Notes: a model not told the origin generated them from the sequence alone. A stretch of DNA of 64,000 nt from Anaerolineales bacterium (GCA_013140605.1 JABFSL010000001.1:123707-187706), one strand, 5' to 3'. Shown: positions 17,042 to 25,414, counted from the stretch's first letter. A program made the numbers and translations.

Positions 17042-18030
17042 TTGCGCCTCAACATTCGCTGGATGACCAGCATGGAAAGGATATTAAATATAAGAATGAC
17101 GATCAGTAATACAAGCGCGGCGCTCAATAACGCAGCATCATACAATGGAATGGACATCATCTCACCGTAGTTGTTGGCGATCAAAGCCGGGAGCGGATAC
17201 GCCGAATCAAAAATCGAAGTCGGTACCTGCGGGATGTTGCCGACCACCATCAACACCGCGATGGTTTCGCCAAGCGCGCGTGACGCTCCAAGCACGATGG
17301 CGGCGAGAATCCCCGGTGCGACCTGCGGCAATATGATGTTTCGAATTGTCTGCCAGCGTGTTGCGCCGACTGCCAGAGAGGCGTGACGCAAGTCGTTTGG
17401 GACTGTGGAAAATATTTCGTACATGACCGAGATGATCAACGGGGCGATCATGACTGCAAGCACGATGCCCGCGGAGAGGATTCCAAACCCTGTCGGTTGG
17501 TTGACTTTGAAGATCGAAACTGAACCCAGCCAACGGTCGAAGAGAGGCGCGAGCACGTCATCCACAAAAGGGACGATGGTAAGCAGTCCCCAGACTCCGT
17601 AAACCACGGGTGGGATGGCGGCCAGTAGATCCAAAATGGGCTTGGCAAATGAACGCATTTTGACATGAGCATACTCTGCCAGATAGATCGATGCCAGCAG
17701 GCAGAGCGGCACGGCCAGAACTACACCCACTGTCGTGACCCAGAGTGTGCCAAGGATGAAGGGCCAGAATCCAAACTGTTCGTTATTGGGTCTCCAGACC
17801 TCGCCAAAAAGCAGGTCGGATAACCCGTAGGCGCTGATGATCGGCCAGGAACGAATAAATAACGCGATGGCGATGAAGAGGATGAGCAGGACCGGCAATA
17901 AAGTGAATACAAAAAACGTGCGCCGCGCGGCCTGATCCTGACGAGCGCGCGTAGAGACAGAAGGCCGGGGAGGCCGGCCTTCTGTTTGTTTGTTCGATTG
18001 TTTTGAAAATGTGGAATTGCTTTGACTCAT
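17029..18030 (-). CDS. pstC: PstC-like ABC permease
   Basis: 333 residues. A ~45-residue basic, Pro-rich cytosolic tail precedes the first TM (FFVFTLLPVLLILFIAIALF), followed by five more TMs. The EAA loop is PNDLRHASLAVGATRWQTI, followed by GASRALGETIAVLMVVGN, the classical PstC signature. ATG overlaps the pstS TGA by 4 nt (ATGA). Together with PstA it forms the membrane channel of the importer. Confidence 0.92.
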   Translation of the reverse strand: MSQSNSTFSKQSNKQTEGRPPRPSVSTRARQDQAARRTFFVFTLLPVLLILFIAIALFIRSWPIISAYGLSDLLFGEVWRPNNEQFGFWPFILGTLWVTTVGVVLAVPLCLLASIYLAEYAHVKMRSFAKPILDLLAAIPPVVYGVWGLLTIVPFVDDVLAPLFDRWLGSVSIFKVNQPTGFGILSAGIVLAVMIAPLIISVMYEIFSTVPNDLRHASLAVGATRWQTIRNIILPQVAPGILAAIVLGASRALGETIAVLMVVGNIPQVPTSIFDSAYPLPALIANNYGEMMSIPLYDAALLSAALVLLIVILIFNILSMLVIQRMLRRKWAS

Positions 18031-19010
18031 TTAAGTTTTGCAAGCGACTCAGCTTGTTGTTCAGGAGTGAGCGGCACGAAACCTGCAGCTTCGAGGTATT
18101 GCTGGCCGTCGGTCAAAATCCATTCGATGAAAGCGAGGGTCAAACCTTCGGGCTTGCCCAACGTAGCAAGGTTCTCGAAACGAGCGGGGGGTGATGGATA
18201 TGTGCCATTTGCAACAGCGCCGAACGCATCCTCCTTGACCTTGTAAATTTCAACAGCATCAGCCTTGCCATTCTCATCAATATCAATGGGCGGAATGACG
18301 ATGCCCGGGACAATATTACCATTGCCAAGGTCAAAAATGCTGTTCAAATTGCCATAGCCAATGCCCAGAGGATCCTTGATGATCGTATCCACCATGGCAG
18401 GTTCGCCGTTCACGCCAACGCCTTTGAGGTCTTCCTGCGCCTCTCCGCCTGTATATTTTGCCCATTGGTCGGCGGCTCCTGAGGCGTCGGAACGGGTGAA
18501 GACATGGATCTCGTCTGTGATGGCTGGGTCGCCGATCACTTCGCCCCATGTCTTAATTTCTTCGGTAATATAAATTTTATTGAAAATTTCCTGGGAGATT
18601 CCCTTCTCGAGAATTTGTGCCGCAACAGGATTTTCAGAACTGATGATCGGGAAGACCGCATCCTTGGTGACGGATACCCAGAAGATTCCTTGGGCAGTCT
18701 CCTCATCCTTGATCGAGCGGGAGATCATGCCAATATCCACTGCCTTGGCGATGGTATCGGTCATGCCTTTGCCCGCGCCGCCGCCTTGAACATCGAATTG
18801 AACATCGGGATGAATTTTGGTAAATTCCTCAGCCCAAACGGTCATCATGGGATAAAGCGCGAATGCGCCGGATACCGAGATGGTTCCACTAAGTGCCCCT
18901 TCGGCGGAAGGGGCTTCCGTAGCGGCGGGACCCGTTGAACCACAGGCCGCCAAAAGCATGGATGCGGCTGCAAGTACGGATAACAGTGTTAGGGTTTGTC
19001 TTCTCATCAT
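18027..19010 (-). CDS. pstS: PstS-like substrate-binding lipoprotein
   Basis: 327 residues with a signal peptide and lipobox (MLLAACGSTG), so a membrane-anchored periplasmic-type binding protein. It has the PBP type II fold: SGAFALYPMMTVWAEEFTK, GGGAGKGMTDTIAKAVDIGM and HVFTRSDASGAADQW. Canonical PstS proteins carry a GSST-type first phosphate loop; here the matching loop is SGAFALYP, so ligand choice may differ. AGGAG precedes tandem ATG codons (19010 and 19007). First gene of the operon, with an operator-like motif over its promoter. Confidence 0.85.
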   Translation of the reverse strand: MMRRQTLTLLSVLAAASMLLAACGSTGPAATEAPSAEGALSGTISVSGAFALYPMMTVWAEEFTKIHPDVQFDVQGGGAGKGMTDTIAKAVDIGMISRSIKDEETAQGIFWVSVTKDAVFPIISSENPVAAQILEKGISQEIFNKIYITEEIKTWGEVIGDPAITDEIHVFTRSDASGAADQWAKYTGGEAQEDLKGVGVNGEPAMVDTIIKDPLGIGYGNLNSIFDLGNGNIVPGIVIPPIDIDENGKADAVEIYKVKEDAFGAVANGTYPSPPARFENLATLGKPEGLTLAFIEWILTDGQQYLEAAGFVPLTPEQQAESLAKLK

Positions 19011-19033
19011 TTATCTCCTATTTGTTTGAGTAT

Positions 19034-19060
19034 ATTATAAAGTCTATAGTACTAGTATGC
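19034..19060 (-). promoter_or_regulatory. pstS promoter with Rrf2-type operator candidate
   Basis: On minus TATAAT occupies 19034-19039. Directly upstream lies a motif which read on plus is ATAAAGTCTATAGTACTAG; it matches the motif in front of the Rrf2 gene (19628-19654) in ATAAAGTCTAT and TACTAG, and has CTA...TAG dyad symmetry. Confidence 0.5.
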
Positions 19061-19085
19061 TTTTAGGGTAAATAAAAAATGTACA

Positions 19086-19150
19086 AGACCTGACAGGTTT
19101 ACAAAATAACCTTATTGACAGGAAACCACCTGGCAAAACCTGTCAGGTCT
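19086..19150 (-). terminator. Long-stem terminator after the Rrf2 gene
   Basis: AGACCTGACAGGTTT (19086-19100) is the exact inverse of 19136-19150, separated by 35 nt. On minus it is followed by TACATTTTTTATTT, fitting termination of the Rrf2 transcript before the pstS promoter. Confidence 0.55.
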
Positions 19151-19154
19151 CACC

Positions 19155-19616
19155 CTATTTCTTCGAAGCGAGTTTTTTGCGGACCGCGTTCTGTCGTTTG
19201 GTCACATCAGCAAGGCTGGTGTTATCCAAAATATCGGCAATGGCATTTCGCACATCACCCATCACAAGGCGCAGACCGCAAGTCGCTTCATCGGGACAGC
19301 CGCATGGCTCATAAGACATGTGACTGACACACTTGACAGGAGCTACGGGACCATCCAAGACGCGGAAGATTTGTCCGAGGGTGATCTCTTTGGCAGACCT
19401 GGCCAGGTAATACCCGCCGCCGACGCCCATTTTACTGTGAAGCAGTCCCGCGTTTTTGAGCGTTAGAAGAATCTGCTCAAGGAATTTGGGTGAGATCTGC
19501 TCGCGTAGAGAGATCGCTTTGATCTGCATCATTTGTGGGGTGGCGCTTTTGTCTGCGGGTTCCGCCAATGCGATCATTGCCCGAAGTCCGTATTCGCCGC
19601 GTTTGGATAATCTCAT
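19155..19616 (-). CDS. Rrf2-family transcription regulator
   Basis: 153 residues. The N-terminal winged helix is typical (MRLSKRGEYGLRAMIALAE, ISPKFLEQILLTLKNAGLL, GVGGGYYLARSAKEITLGQI). The C-terminal half has four Cys in the order C-X8-C-X-C-X5-C (VKCVSHMSYEPCGCPDEATC), suitable for an Fe-S cluster or thiol sensing as in IscR, NsrR or related proteins. CymR, which controls cysteine metabolism, is a relative. It lies between a Pst-like operon and cysK/cysE, and its own promoter carries the same motif as pstS, pointing to autoregulation and control of the transporter. Confidence 0.88.
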   Translation of the reverse strand: MRLSKRGEYGLRAMIALAEPADKSATPQMMQIKAISLREQISPKFLEQILLTLKNAGLLHSKMGVGGGYYLARSAKEITLGQIFRVLDGPVAPVKCVSHMSYEPCGCPDEATCGLRLVMGDVRNAIADILDNTSLADVTKRQNAVRKKLASKK

Positions 19617-19627
19617 ATACTTGTTTT

Positions 19628-19654
19628 ATATCCTAGTATTCCAATAGACTTTAT
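19628..19654 (-). promoter_or_regulatory. Operator candidate in the Rrf2 gene promoter
   Basis: On minus: ATAAAGTCTAT, then TGGAA, then TACTAGGATAT. It overlaps a plausible -10 (AATACT) that has TTGTAA 17 nt upstream. Dyad CTATT...AATAC-TAG-like symmetry and the match to the pstS site suggest binding by the adjacent Rrf2 protein. Confidence 0.5.
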
Positions 19655-19729
19655 TGATTACAATAATAATTCAGCGGCTGAACTATGTCAAGGACATTAA
19701 TACCTCATTGATTTCTGTACCTGTAGCAT

Positions 19730-19920
19730 TATGGACCATATGGCTATAGCAAAGTCGCTTGACAAAATGAAATATGTCGCCCTGAGCGAAGCGACACTTG
19801 CGCCGCGCGCCAGTGCGGTGAGGGTCTCTACAACGGCTAAGAGACTCTTCGGTCGCGACGAACACGCTCCCTCAGAGCGACATAAACCGGACTTTGCTAC
19901 AGCCATGTTATGGACCAAAT
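19730..19920. mobile_element. MITE-like palindromic element
   Basis: About 190 bp with imperfect terminal inverted repeats. The left arm contains CATATGGCTATAGCAAAGTC (to 19756), the right arm inverted contains ACATGGCTGTAGCAAAGTC (19890-19910); the pairing continues inward through TATGTCGC. No convincing gene inside, so it is non-autonomous if mobile. Small ATG-started frames across it are by-products of the repeat. Confidence 0.55.
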
Positions 19921-20038
19921 ACCCACTGGCTTTGAATCGGATAATATAATAAAATAATGTCAGGTAAGAAAAACACAGTTCATAATCTCCAGATAGAAAT
20001 ATTATGATGAAAAAACCATTGAATTGCATCTGTACACG

Positions 20039-20194
20039 GCGGGGTCACTAAACACCGCATCTTCCCCAAAGATAAACGGCTGACTGCCGTAAACGGTGAA
20101 TTGGACCCCGCAGATTCAAAGTCGCTGCCAGCGGCTTATTTGCATTCACCGTTTGCGACACCGAGGAAATTTCCCCGGTCGCAGACAGCCGTTT
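20039..20194 (+). ncRNA. Structured cysK leader, candidate riboswitch-like RNA
   Basis: The 5' region holds many perfect pairings. P1: GCGGGGTC (20039-20046) with GACCCCGC (20104-20111). Inside P1: CACCG/CGGTG (20053/20094), ATCTT/AAGAT and ACGGC/GCCGT hairpins, giving a cloverleaf-like fold. A competing 11-bp stem pairs AAACGGTGAAT (20091-20101) with ATTCACCGTTT (20144-20154), and 20074-20087 pairs with 20181-20194 (13 of 14), followed by TTTTATTTATTT. A further hairpin occupies 20154-20183. The sets cannot all form as a simple nested fold, implying a switch or pseudoknot. It ends 48 nt before the cysK start. I recognise no Rfam class; a MITE is the alternative. Confidence 0.5.
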
Positions 20195-20241
20195 TATTTA
20201 TTTAATCGGGCAATCGTCCCACTATTTTAAAGGAGCATAAA

Positions 20242-21192
20242 ATGAAAATTGCAAATGATGTCACAGAGTTGATCGGCAATACCCCACTGGTCCGTTTGAA
20301 CCGCGTCACCGAAGGAGCAAAAGCAGTGGTTGTTGCCAAGCTTGAATTTTTCAACCCAGCTCACAGCGTGAAGGACAGAATCGGCTTTTCAATGATCGAT
20401 GCCGCAGAAAAGACCGGCTTGATCAACAAGGATACGGTTCTCGTTGAACCGACAAGCGGCAATACCGGCATCGCATTGGCCATGGTCGCCGCGGCGCGTG
20501 GATACAAACTTATCCTGACCATGCCTGAGACGATGAGCAAGGAACGCCGCATCCTGCTGCGCGCGTATGGCGCTGAACTGGTGCTGACTCCCGGCCCTGA
20601 TGGCATGGGCGGCGCGATCCGCAAGGCGGAGGAAATTGTTGCCTCAGACCCGAAGAAATATTTCCTGCCGCAACAGTTCAAGAATCCAGCCAACCCTGAA
20701 ATTCATCGCAAGACAACCGCCGAGGAGATCTGGCGCGATACCGATGGAAAAATCGATTTTCTGATATCAGGCATTGGCACTGGCGGAACCATCACCGGCG
20801 TGGGCGAAGTGATCAAATCACGCAAACCATCATTCAAGGCAATTGCAGTTGAGCCGGATGCCTCGCCTGTTCTCTCCGGCGGTGTGAAAGGTCCGCATCC
20901 CATTCAAGGCATCGGCGCCGGGTTTGTACCGGATATTCTCAATACAAAGATCTACGATGAAGTGATCCGCGTTAAAAGTGAAGATGCGTTTCAGATGGCC
21001 CGTCGCATGGCACGTGAGGAAGGCTTGCTGGTTGGAATCTCATCCGGCGCGGCAACCTGGGCAGCTTTGCAGGTGGCGAATCGTCTGGAGAATGAAGGCA
21101 AACTGATCGTGTTGATCATCCCCTCATTCGGTGAGCGCTATCTCTCCACCGCGCTCTATGCGGACCTGGCGGATGCTCAGCCAGGCCTTTAG
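20242..21192 (+). CDS. cysK: Cysteine synthase (O-acetylserine sulfhydrylase)
   Basis: 316 residues, the usual length. PLP-dependent enzyme that makes L-cysteine from O-acetylserine and sulfide in the cytosol. PLP-binding Lys44 is in NPAHSVKDR, the substrate loop is [10 protein letters not shown] (~71-80), the PLP phosphate loop is [13 protein letters not shown] and the C-terminal SSGAA serine region is present. AAAGGAG lies 6 nt before the ATG. It is preceded by a long structured leader and followed by cysE, which makes its substrate; both probably respond to sulfur status. Confidence 0.96.
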   Translation: MKIANDVTELIGNTPLVRLNRVTEGAKAVVVAKLEFFNPAHSVKDRIGFSMIDAAEKTGLINKDTVLVEPTSGNTGIALAMVAAARGYKLILTMPETMSKERRILLRAYGAELVLTPGPDGMGGAIRKAEEIVASDPKKYFLPQQFKNPANPEIHRKTTAEEIWRDTDGKIDFLISGIGTGGTITGVGEVIKSRKPSFKAIAVEPDASPVLSGGVKGPHPIQGIGAGFVPDILNTKIYDEVIRVKSEDAFQMARRMAREEGLLVGISSGAATWAALQVANRLENEGKLIVLIIPSFGERYLSTALYADLADAQPGL

Positions 21193-21244
21193 TTTTAGTT
21201 GCGCTGCTGGTACTTTCCCAACAAAACCGGGAAACCAGGTTAAA

Positions 21245-21276
21245 TTTTCGGCTCTCCGTTGCTGGAGAGCCGAAAA
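21245..21276. repeat. Perfect 13-bp hairpin between cysK and cysE
   Basis: TTTTCGGCTCTCC, loop GTTGCT, GGAGAGCCGAAAA. No T run follows on plus, so it may attenuate or protect the message rather than terminate it. Confidence 0.65.
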
Positions 21277-21338
21277 TAGCGGGAAATCCATTTCTGGCTG
21301 TGACTAATAAAATTCAATTTCGAAACTGAGAGAATAAA

Positions 21339-22034
21339 ATGTTAAGAACAATTCGCAATGACGTTCAATCCGTTCTGGAGCGGGACCCTGCCGCCCGTAA
21401 TGTGTTGGAAGTTTTACTATGCTACTCAGGTTTACACGCCATTTGGGCGCACCGCTTATCGCATAAACTCTGGGTGGGCGGTTTCAAACTAATTGCACGC
21501 TGGGTCTCCCAAACAACACGTGGACTTACCGGGATCGAAATCCATCCCGGCGCGACCCTCGGGCAAAATTTTTTCATCGATCACGGCATGGGAGTTGTGA
21601 TCGGCGAAACCGCGGAAGTTGGAAACAATGTAACGATATATCACGGCGTTACCTTGGGCGGAACCAGCTCAAAAAAAATAAAACGTCACCCGACTCTGGA
21701 AGATAATGTGGTGGTTGGGGCCGGGGCAAAAGTGTTGGGCGCAATTACAATTGGCAAAGGAAGCCGTATTGGCGCGAACGCTGTCGTTGTGAAATCATCC
21801 CCGCCGAATTCTGTGATCATTGGTGTCCCCGGTCAGGTTCTGATACGCAGTCATGAACACACCCCAATTGACCTTGACCACAACCTAATGCCCGACGCGA
21901 TCGGCGACACCGTGGCTGCATTAGTCTCACACGTGGAGGAATTGGAAAAAAGGTTGAATGGTCACTTTTCCAATTCGCCAGCCCTGCACATGTCCGATCA
22001 TGGAGTATGGCATGGCGAAGACTTTGCAATTTGA
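21339..22034 (+). CDS. cysE: Serine O-acetyltransferase
   Basis: 231 residues. Acetylates serine with acetyl-CoA, the first step to cysteine. An N-terminal helical region (~1-60, [20 protein letters not shown]) is followed by a left-handed beta-helix of hexapeptide repeats ([26 protein letters not shown] in segments, [45 protein letters not shown]). Catalytic His residues are in IDHGMG and YHGVTLG. The family usually ends in Ile for CysK binding; here the C-terminus is GEDFAI, so a CysE-CysK complex is plausible. GAGAG is a weak ribosome site. Confidence 0.95.
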   Translation: MLRTIRNDVQSVLERDPAARNVLEVLLCYSGLHAIWAHRLSHKLWVGGFKLIARWVSQTTRGLTGIEIHPGATLGQNFFIDHGMGVVIGETAEVGNNVTIYHGVTLGGTSSKKIKRHPTLEDNVVVGAGAKVLGAITIGKGSRIGANAVVVKSSPPNSVIIGVPGQVLIRSHEHTPIDLDHNLMPDAIGDTVAALVSHVEELEKRLNGHFSNSPALHMSDHGVWHGEDFAI

Positions 22035-22136
22035 TCGCGCCTAAATGAACATTTGAGAAGTCTGAAAACATATCAGGGGCGAGAGCATACAGGAGCAGGG
22101 AGGTAAGATCAAGCCTCAAAATTCAGCCACTGAATA

Positions 22137-22164
22137 TTGACGTGGTGAAAAAACTCACTATAAT
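22137..22164 (+). promoter_or_regulatory. Predicted sigma-70 promoter of arcC
   Basis: TTGACG (22137-22142), 16-nt spacer, TATAAT (22159-22164), about 95 nt before the carbamate kinase start. Confidence 0.6.
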
Positions 22165-22258
22165 TCCTTTTAATCAGGCATATATAAGCTGAAACAATTT
22201 TTTGCCTGCAATGAAGTTTTTGCGATATTAGTAACTACCAATAAAAGGAGTTAAAAAA

Positions 22259-23323
22259 ATGAAAAATAAAAAGCTTGCGATTGTCGCTGTGGGCGGCAAC
22301 TCCCTGGTCAAGGATGAAAAGCGAAAATCATCCCGCCACCAATACATAGTCGTCAAAGAGACCGCACATCACATCGCCGACATGATCGAAGCGGGCTGGG
22401 ATATGGCCATTGGCCACGGAAACGGCCCCCAGTTGGGATTCGCCTTGCGCCGCTCCGAAGTTGCCTTTCGAGCTGACGGAGTCCCTGCCGTTCCGATGGA
22501 CATTTGCATCGCTTTAAATCAAGCCGAAGTTGGGTATGCCCTTCAGCAAAATTTACAAAATGAGCTGTTCGCGCGCGGGATCAATAAACAGGTGGCCACC
22601 ATCCTCGCGCAAATGCTGGTGGATGAGGATGACCACGCCTACCGCCTGCCCCCCACCAAACCAGTCGGCAGTTTTATGAAGGAAGACGAAGCCAAACACC
22701 TTGCTGGACAATGGGGCTGGAATGTGACCGAAGATGCGGGCCGGGGTTGGAGGCGTGTAGTTCCCTCTCCATTCCCCAAGAAAATCCTGGAGATCGAAAC
22801 CATCCGCACTCTGATCAATGCCGGCGTTGTGACAATTACAGCAGGCGGCGGCGGCATCCCCGTGATCGATGAAGGAGACGGCCAGCACAGGGGAATTCCC
22901 GGCGCAGTTGACAAGGATTATGCCGCCAGCCTTCTTGCACAGGAATTGAAAGCCGATCTGTTTGTTGTATCCACCGCTGTTGAAAAGGTTGCGATAAATT
23001 TTGGCCGTCAAAACCAAAGATGGTTCGACAAAATGACGCTTTCGCAGGCGAAAAAATATCTGGCGGAAGGAGTTCATTTTGCGCGAGGCTCGATGGCTCC
23101 GAAGGTTCACGCCATTGTCTGGTATCTCGAAAACGGCGGAAAGGAAGCCGTCATCACCAACCCTGAAAATATCGGGAATGCGCTAAATCGCAAAACAGGC
23201 ACATGGTTTGTGCATGATGGCGCTCAAAAATTTGTTGTGACCGCAAAGATTGGGGCGGCCAGGCCAAAGACAAAAACCACCATCACTAAAAAGGAAGCGG
23301 TTCCTGCCAAGGCAGAAAAATGA
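22259..23323 (+). CDS. arcC: Carbamate kinase
   Basis: 354 residues; typical carbamate kinases have ~310, the extra being a basic tail (PKTKTTITKKEAVPAKAEK). The amino-acid-kinase fold makes ATP from carbamoyl phosphate and ADP, or the reverse. Motifs: AVGGNSLV, GHGNGPQLGFALRRSE, AGGGGIPVID and VDKDYAASLLA. AAAAGGAG precedes the ATG. No arginine deiminase or ornithine transcarbamylase is adjacent, so its pathway role here is open. The stop overlaps the next start by 4 nt (ATGA). Confidence 0.93.
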   Translation: MKNKKLAIVAVGGNSLVKDEKRKSSRHQYIVVKETAHHIADMIEAGWDMAIGHGNGPQLGFALRRSEVAFRADGVPAVPMDICIALNQAEVGYALQQNLQNELFARGINKQVATILAQMLVDEDDHAYRLPPTKPVGSFMKEDEAKHLAGQWGWNVTEDAGRGWRRVVPSPFPKKILEIETIRTLINAGVVTITAGGGGIPVIDEGDGQHRGIPGAVDKDYAASLLAQELKADLFVVSTAVEKVAINFGRQNQRWFDKMTLSQAKKYLAEGVHFARGSMAPKVHAIVWYLENGGKEAVITNPENIGNALNRKTGTWFVHDGAQKFVVTAKIGAARPKTKTTITKKEAVPAKAEK

Positions 23324-24366
23324 GCTTGAAGCAAAGAGTTCGTGATGCCTGGAATGTTTTGATTCACGGCGCCAAAGTTGCGCGCAAACGAAAATCCATT
23401 CCACCTGTCAGCGCGGAAGATATTGCCGACGTGAAAGTCTTTTTCCCGATGGATAAATTTTTTATCCTCGGGCATTCACGCTCGGGCAACACATTATTAA
23501 TGCGCCTTGTGCGCCAGCATCCCGAAGTCCATGCCAATTATCAAGGCACATTTTTCGCGCGCCCGCCCGGCCTTGCATCTCTGGTAAACAGACCCGAAAT
23601 TGAAGAATGGTTTACGCGCGGAACAAACCGCTGGAATCGCGGACGCGACCTTTCCCCGCGTGTCCTGCGGGCCATCGCTGATTTCATCATGGAAAGCGAC
23701 GCGCATCACGCCGGCCCAACCAAACATATCGTCGGCGATAAAAGTCCCACCACAGTGACACATGGCAAGGCAGTGCGCGACATGTTCCAGGTTTATCCCG
23801 ATGCGCGCATGGTGTACATCGTGCGTGACGGGCGCGATGTGATGGTCTCTGACCGATTTAGAAATTTTGTCGAGGAAAAATTCCTGCGCAAAGGGGATGA
23901 CAAGATCATCGCGGCTCTGCGCGCGGACCCGAAGCTGTTCACTGGCGGCGGGAGTTCGATCTTCACTGAAAGCTGGTTGCGCAATAAAAACCAGGGCGCC
24001 CCAAGCTGGGCCGACAACCTGAAAGAGTCAGCCGCTGAAGGGAAGCGCCTTTACGGAGATCGTTATTTCCCAATTCGGTACGAAGATATTTTGGCAAATC
24101 CCTTTGAAGAGCTGAAAAAGCTATGGCTGTTCCTTGGCGTAAAAGATGTTGACCCCGCACTTGAGAAAAAATTACGCGATGAAGTTGCCGATAACCCGGA
24201 CGAGAAATGGCAGGCGCAGCGAAATGACTCACTCGCGCCAATTTTAGCAAAAGGCCATCCCGGTAACTGGAAAACCTTTTTCACCCAGCGTGATCGTGAA
24301 ATTTTCAAGGAGATCGCTGGAGAGCAGTTGGTGGAGTGGGGCTACGAAAAAGATTTGAATTGGTAA
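23320..24366 (+). CDS. Sulfotransferase-family protein
   Basis: 348 residues of the PAPS-dependent sulfotransferase fold. The 5'-phosphosulfate loop is FILGHSRSGNTLLMRLVRQHP in part (GHSRSGNT) and the 3'-phosphate site is MVYIVRDGRDVMVSDRF, with FPIRYEDILANPFEELKKLW later, all in family order. It transfers sulfuryl groups to a hydroxyl or amine acceptor, unknown here. Translationally coupled to arcC by ATGA and followed by a strong terminator, so the pair is one operon. No APS kinase is visible in the window. Confidence 0.85.
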   Translation: MSLKQRVRDAWNVLIHGAKVARKRKSIPPVSAEDIADVKVFFPMDKFFILGHSRSGNTLLMRLVRQHPEVHANYQGTFFARPPGLASLVNRPEIEEWFTRGTNRWNRGRDLSPRVLRAIADFIMESDAHHAGPTKHIVGDKSPTTVTHGKAVRDMFQVYPDARMVYIVRDGRDVMVSDRFRNFVEEKFLRKGDDKIIAALRADPKLFTGGGSSIFTESWLRNKNQGAPSWADNLKESAAEGKRLYGDRYFPIRYEDILANPFEELKKLWLFLGVKDVDPALEKKLRDEVADNPDEKWQAQRNDSLAPILAKGHPGNWKTFFTQRDREIFKEIAGEQLVEWGYEKDLNW

Positions 24367-24403
24367 AAAAAATCAGTCACTGTATAAGTGACTGATTTTT
24401 TTT
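24366..24403. terminator. Bidirectional intrinsic terminator
   Basis: AAAAAAATCAGTCACT, loop GTATA, AGTGACTGATTTTTTTT. Directly after the sulfotransferase stop codon. Confidence 0.92.
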
Positions 24404-24506
24404 CATTATCCCCCTATTACCTGGATCAATAATTTTTCGGCACTTGTCACGCCGTGATTAATACATCAAGGCTCTTGCAGATCACGATTCTGCAACAAAT
24501 CCATGC

Positions 24507-24535
24507 TTGACAAATTAGAACAAGTGTTCTATATT
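24507..24535 (+). promoter_or_regulatory. Promoter overlapped by a LexA-type SOS box
   Basis: TTGACA (24507-24512), 17-nt spacer and TATATT (24530-24535). The spacer contains the perfect palindrome GAAC-AAGT-GTTC (24518-24529), the Gram-positive type LexA operator form. It lies 49 nt before the downstream membrane protein gene. Confidence 0.65.
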
Positions 24536-24583
24536 AGGGGTAGTTGATCCTTCCTGTCATTGGTTCCAAAAAGGAGATTTCCC

Positions 24584-25312
24584 ATGAACCGTTCTCTCAA
24601 CATTCAAATACTTCCATTTTTGAAAAGCACCGCCCATAAACGCGGCGCGATCTTTGGAAGTATTCTCATCACTGCCCTGCTTGCGTTCGAAGTATTCAAT
24701 TTCGGCACGACTTCATTCGCGTTGCGGGATGTTCTCGGCGATCTAAAATTCGCCGGAATGCAATGGTCGGCTGTTCTGGCCGTTGCATTCTGTGGCATCG
24801 ATTTTGCGGGAATTGCCCGCATCTTCACCCCCGAACAGGGCCGCGATGAACCTGCCGAAGTTTGGTACCTCTTTGGAGCCTGGCTTCTCGCGGCGGCATT
24901 CAATGCCATGTTGACCTGGTGGGGCGTTTCAGTGGCGATCCTCAACCACAATGTTGAAGGAGGCTCGCTGGTGGGGCAGACTGCCATGATCAAAATCGTC
25001 CCGATCTTCGTAGCTGCGATGGTTTGGCTGATCCGTGTGCTTATTATCGGTACATTCTCTGTGGCAGGCGAACGTCTCTTTACACTTGCGGATGTCCATG
25101 ACCGCTATGGTTCCTATCGAAACAACCCGGCTCAAGCCACTCAACCTGCTTATCGGCCAAATAATCAGCCGAACACTAATTATCCCCGTCCTGCGCCCAA
25201 GCCTGTCTCGAGTTATAACGTGAATCGTCCGACTGCCGAGCCCACGTATCACCCAATTGGCATGACTGCCATGGGGCGCAGTGAACAAAATTCTTCGTCT
25301 GTACGAAGATAA
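24584..25312 (+). CDS. Conserved membrane protein, possibly SOS-controlled
   Basis: 242 residues. About four TM segments (~20-42, ~55-75, ~95-118, ~135-160), then a disordered tail rich in Asn, Pro, Gln and Tyr (NNPAQATQPAYRPNNQPN). Start 24584 has AAGGAGA 6 nt upstream. I do not recognise a named family. The perfect LexA-type box inside its promoter suggests induction by DNA damage, which would be unusual for a simple four-TM protein; toxins and stress-response membrane proteins are precedents. A stem-loop follows its stop. Confidence 0.7.
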   Translation: MNRSLNIQILPFLKSTAHKRGAIFGSILITALLAFEVFNFGTTSFALRDVLGDLKFAGMQWSAVLAVAFCGIDFAGIARIFTPEQGRDEPAEVWYLFGAWLLAAAFNAMLTWWGVSVAILNHNVEGGSLVGQTAMIKIVPIFVAAMVWLIRVLIIGTFSVAGERLFTLADVHDRYGSYRNNPAQATQPAYRPNNQPNTNYPRPAPKPVSSYNVNRPTAEPTYHPIGMTAMGRSEQNSSSVRR

Positions 25313-25327
25313 ATAATTTTCCAAATA

Positions 25328-25354
25328 AAAGAGATGTCCGAAAGGGCATCTCTT
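25328..25354 (+). terminator. Stem-loop, probable terminator
   Basis: GAGATGTCC, loop GAAA, GGGCATCTC with flanking AAA/TT, 15 nt after the membrane protein stop. The T run is short. Confidence 0.6.
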
Positions 25355-25386
25355 GCGTTAATGATTGTGTAGTCGGGAGACCAACC

Positions 25387-25413
25387 CCATCAGCAAGCTG
25401 ATGGACTCCAGAG
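25387..25413 (+). repeat. Hairpin-plus-ACTCCAGAGTT dispersed repeat, copy 3
   Basis: CCATCAG-CAAG-CTGATGG followed by ACTCCAGAG; 22 bases in common with copy 2 at 5203-5227. Confidence 0.65.
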
Positions 25414-25414
25414 G

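Noticed and set aside
19731-19949. 72-codon plus frame upstream of cysK
   Set aside because: It lies in the palindromic element and its codons derive from the repeat arms.
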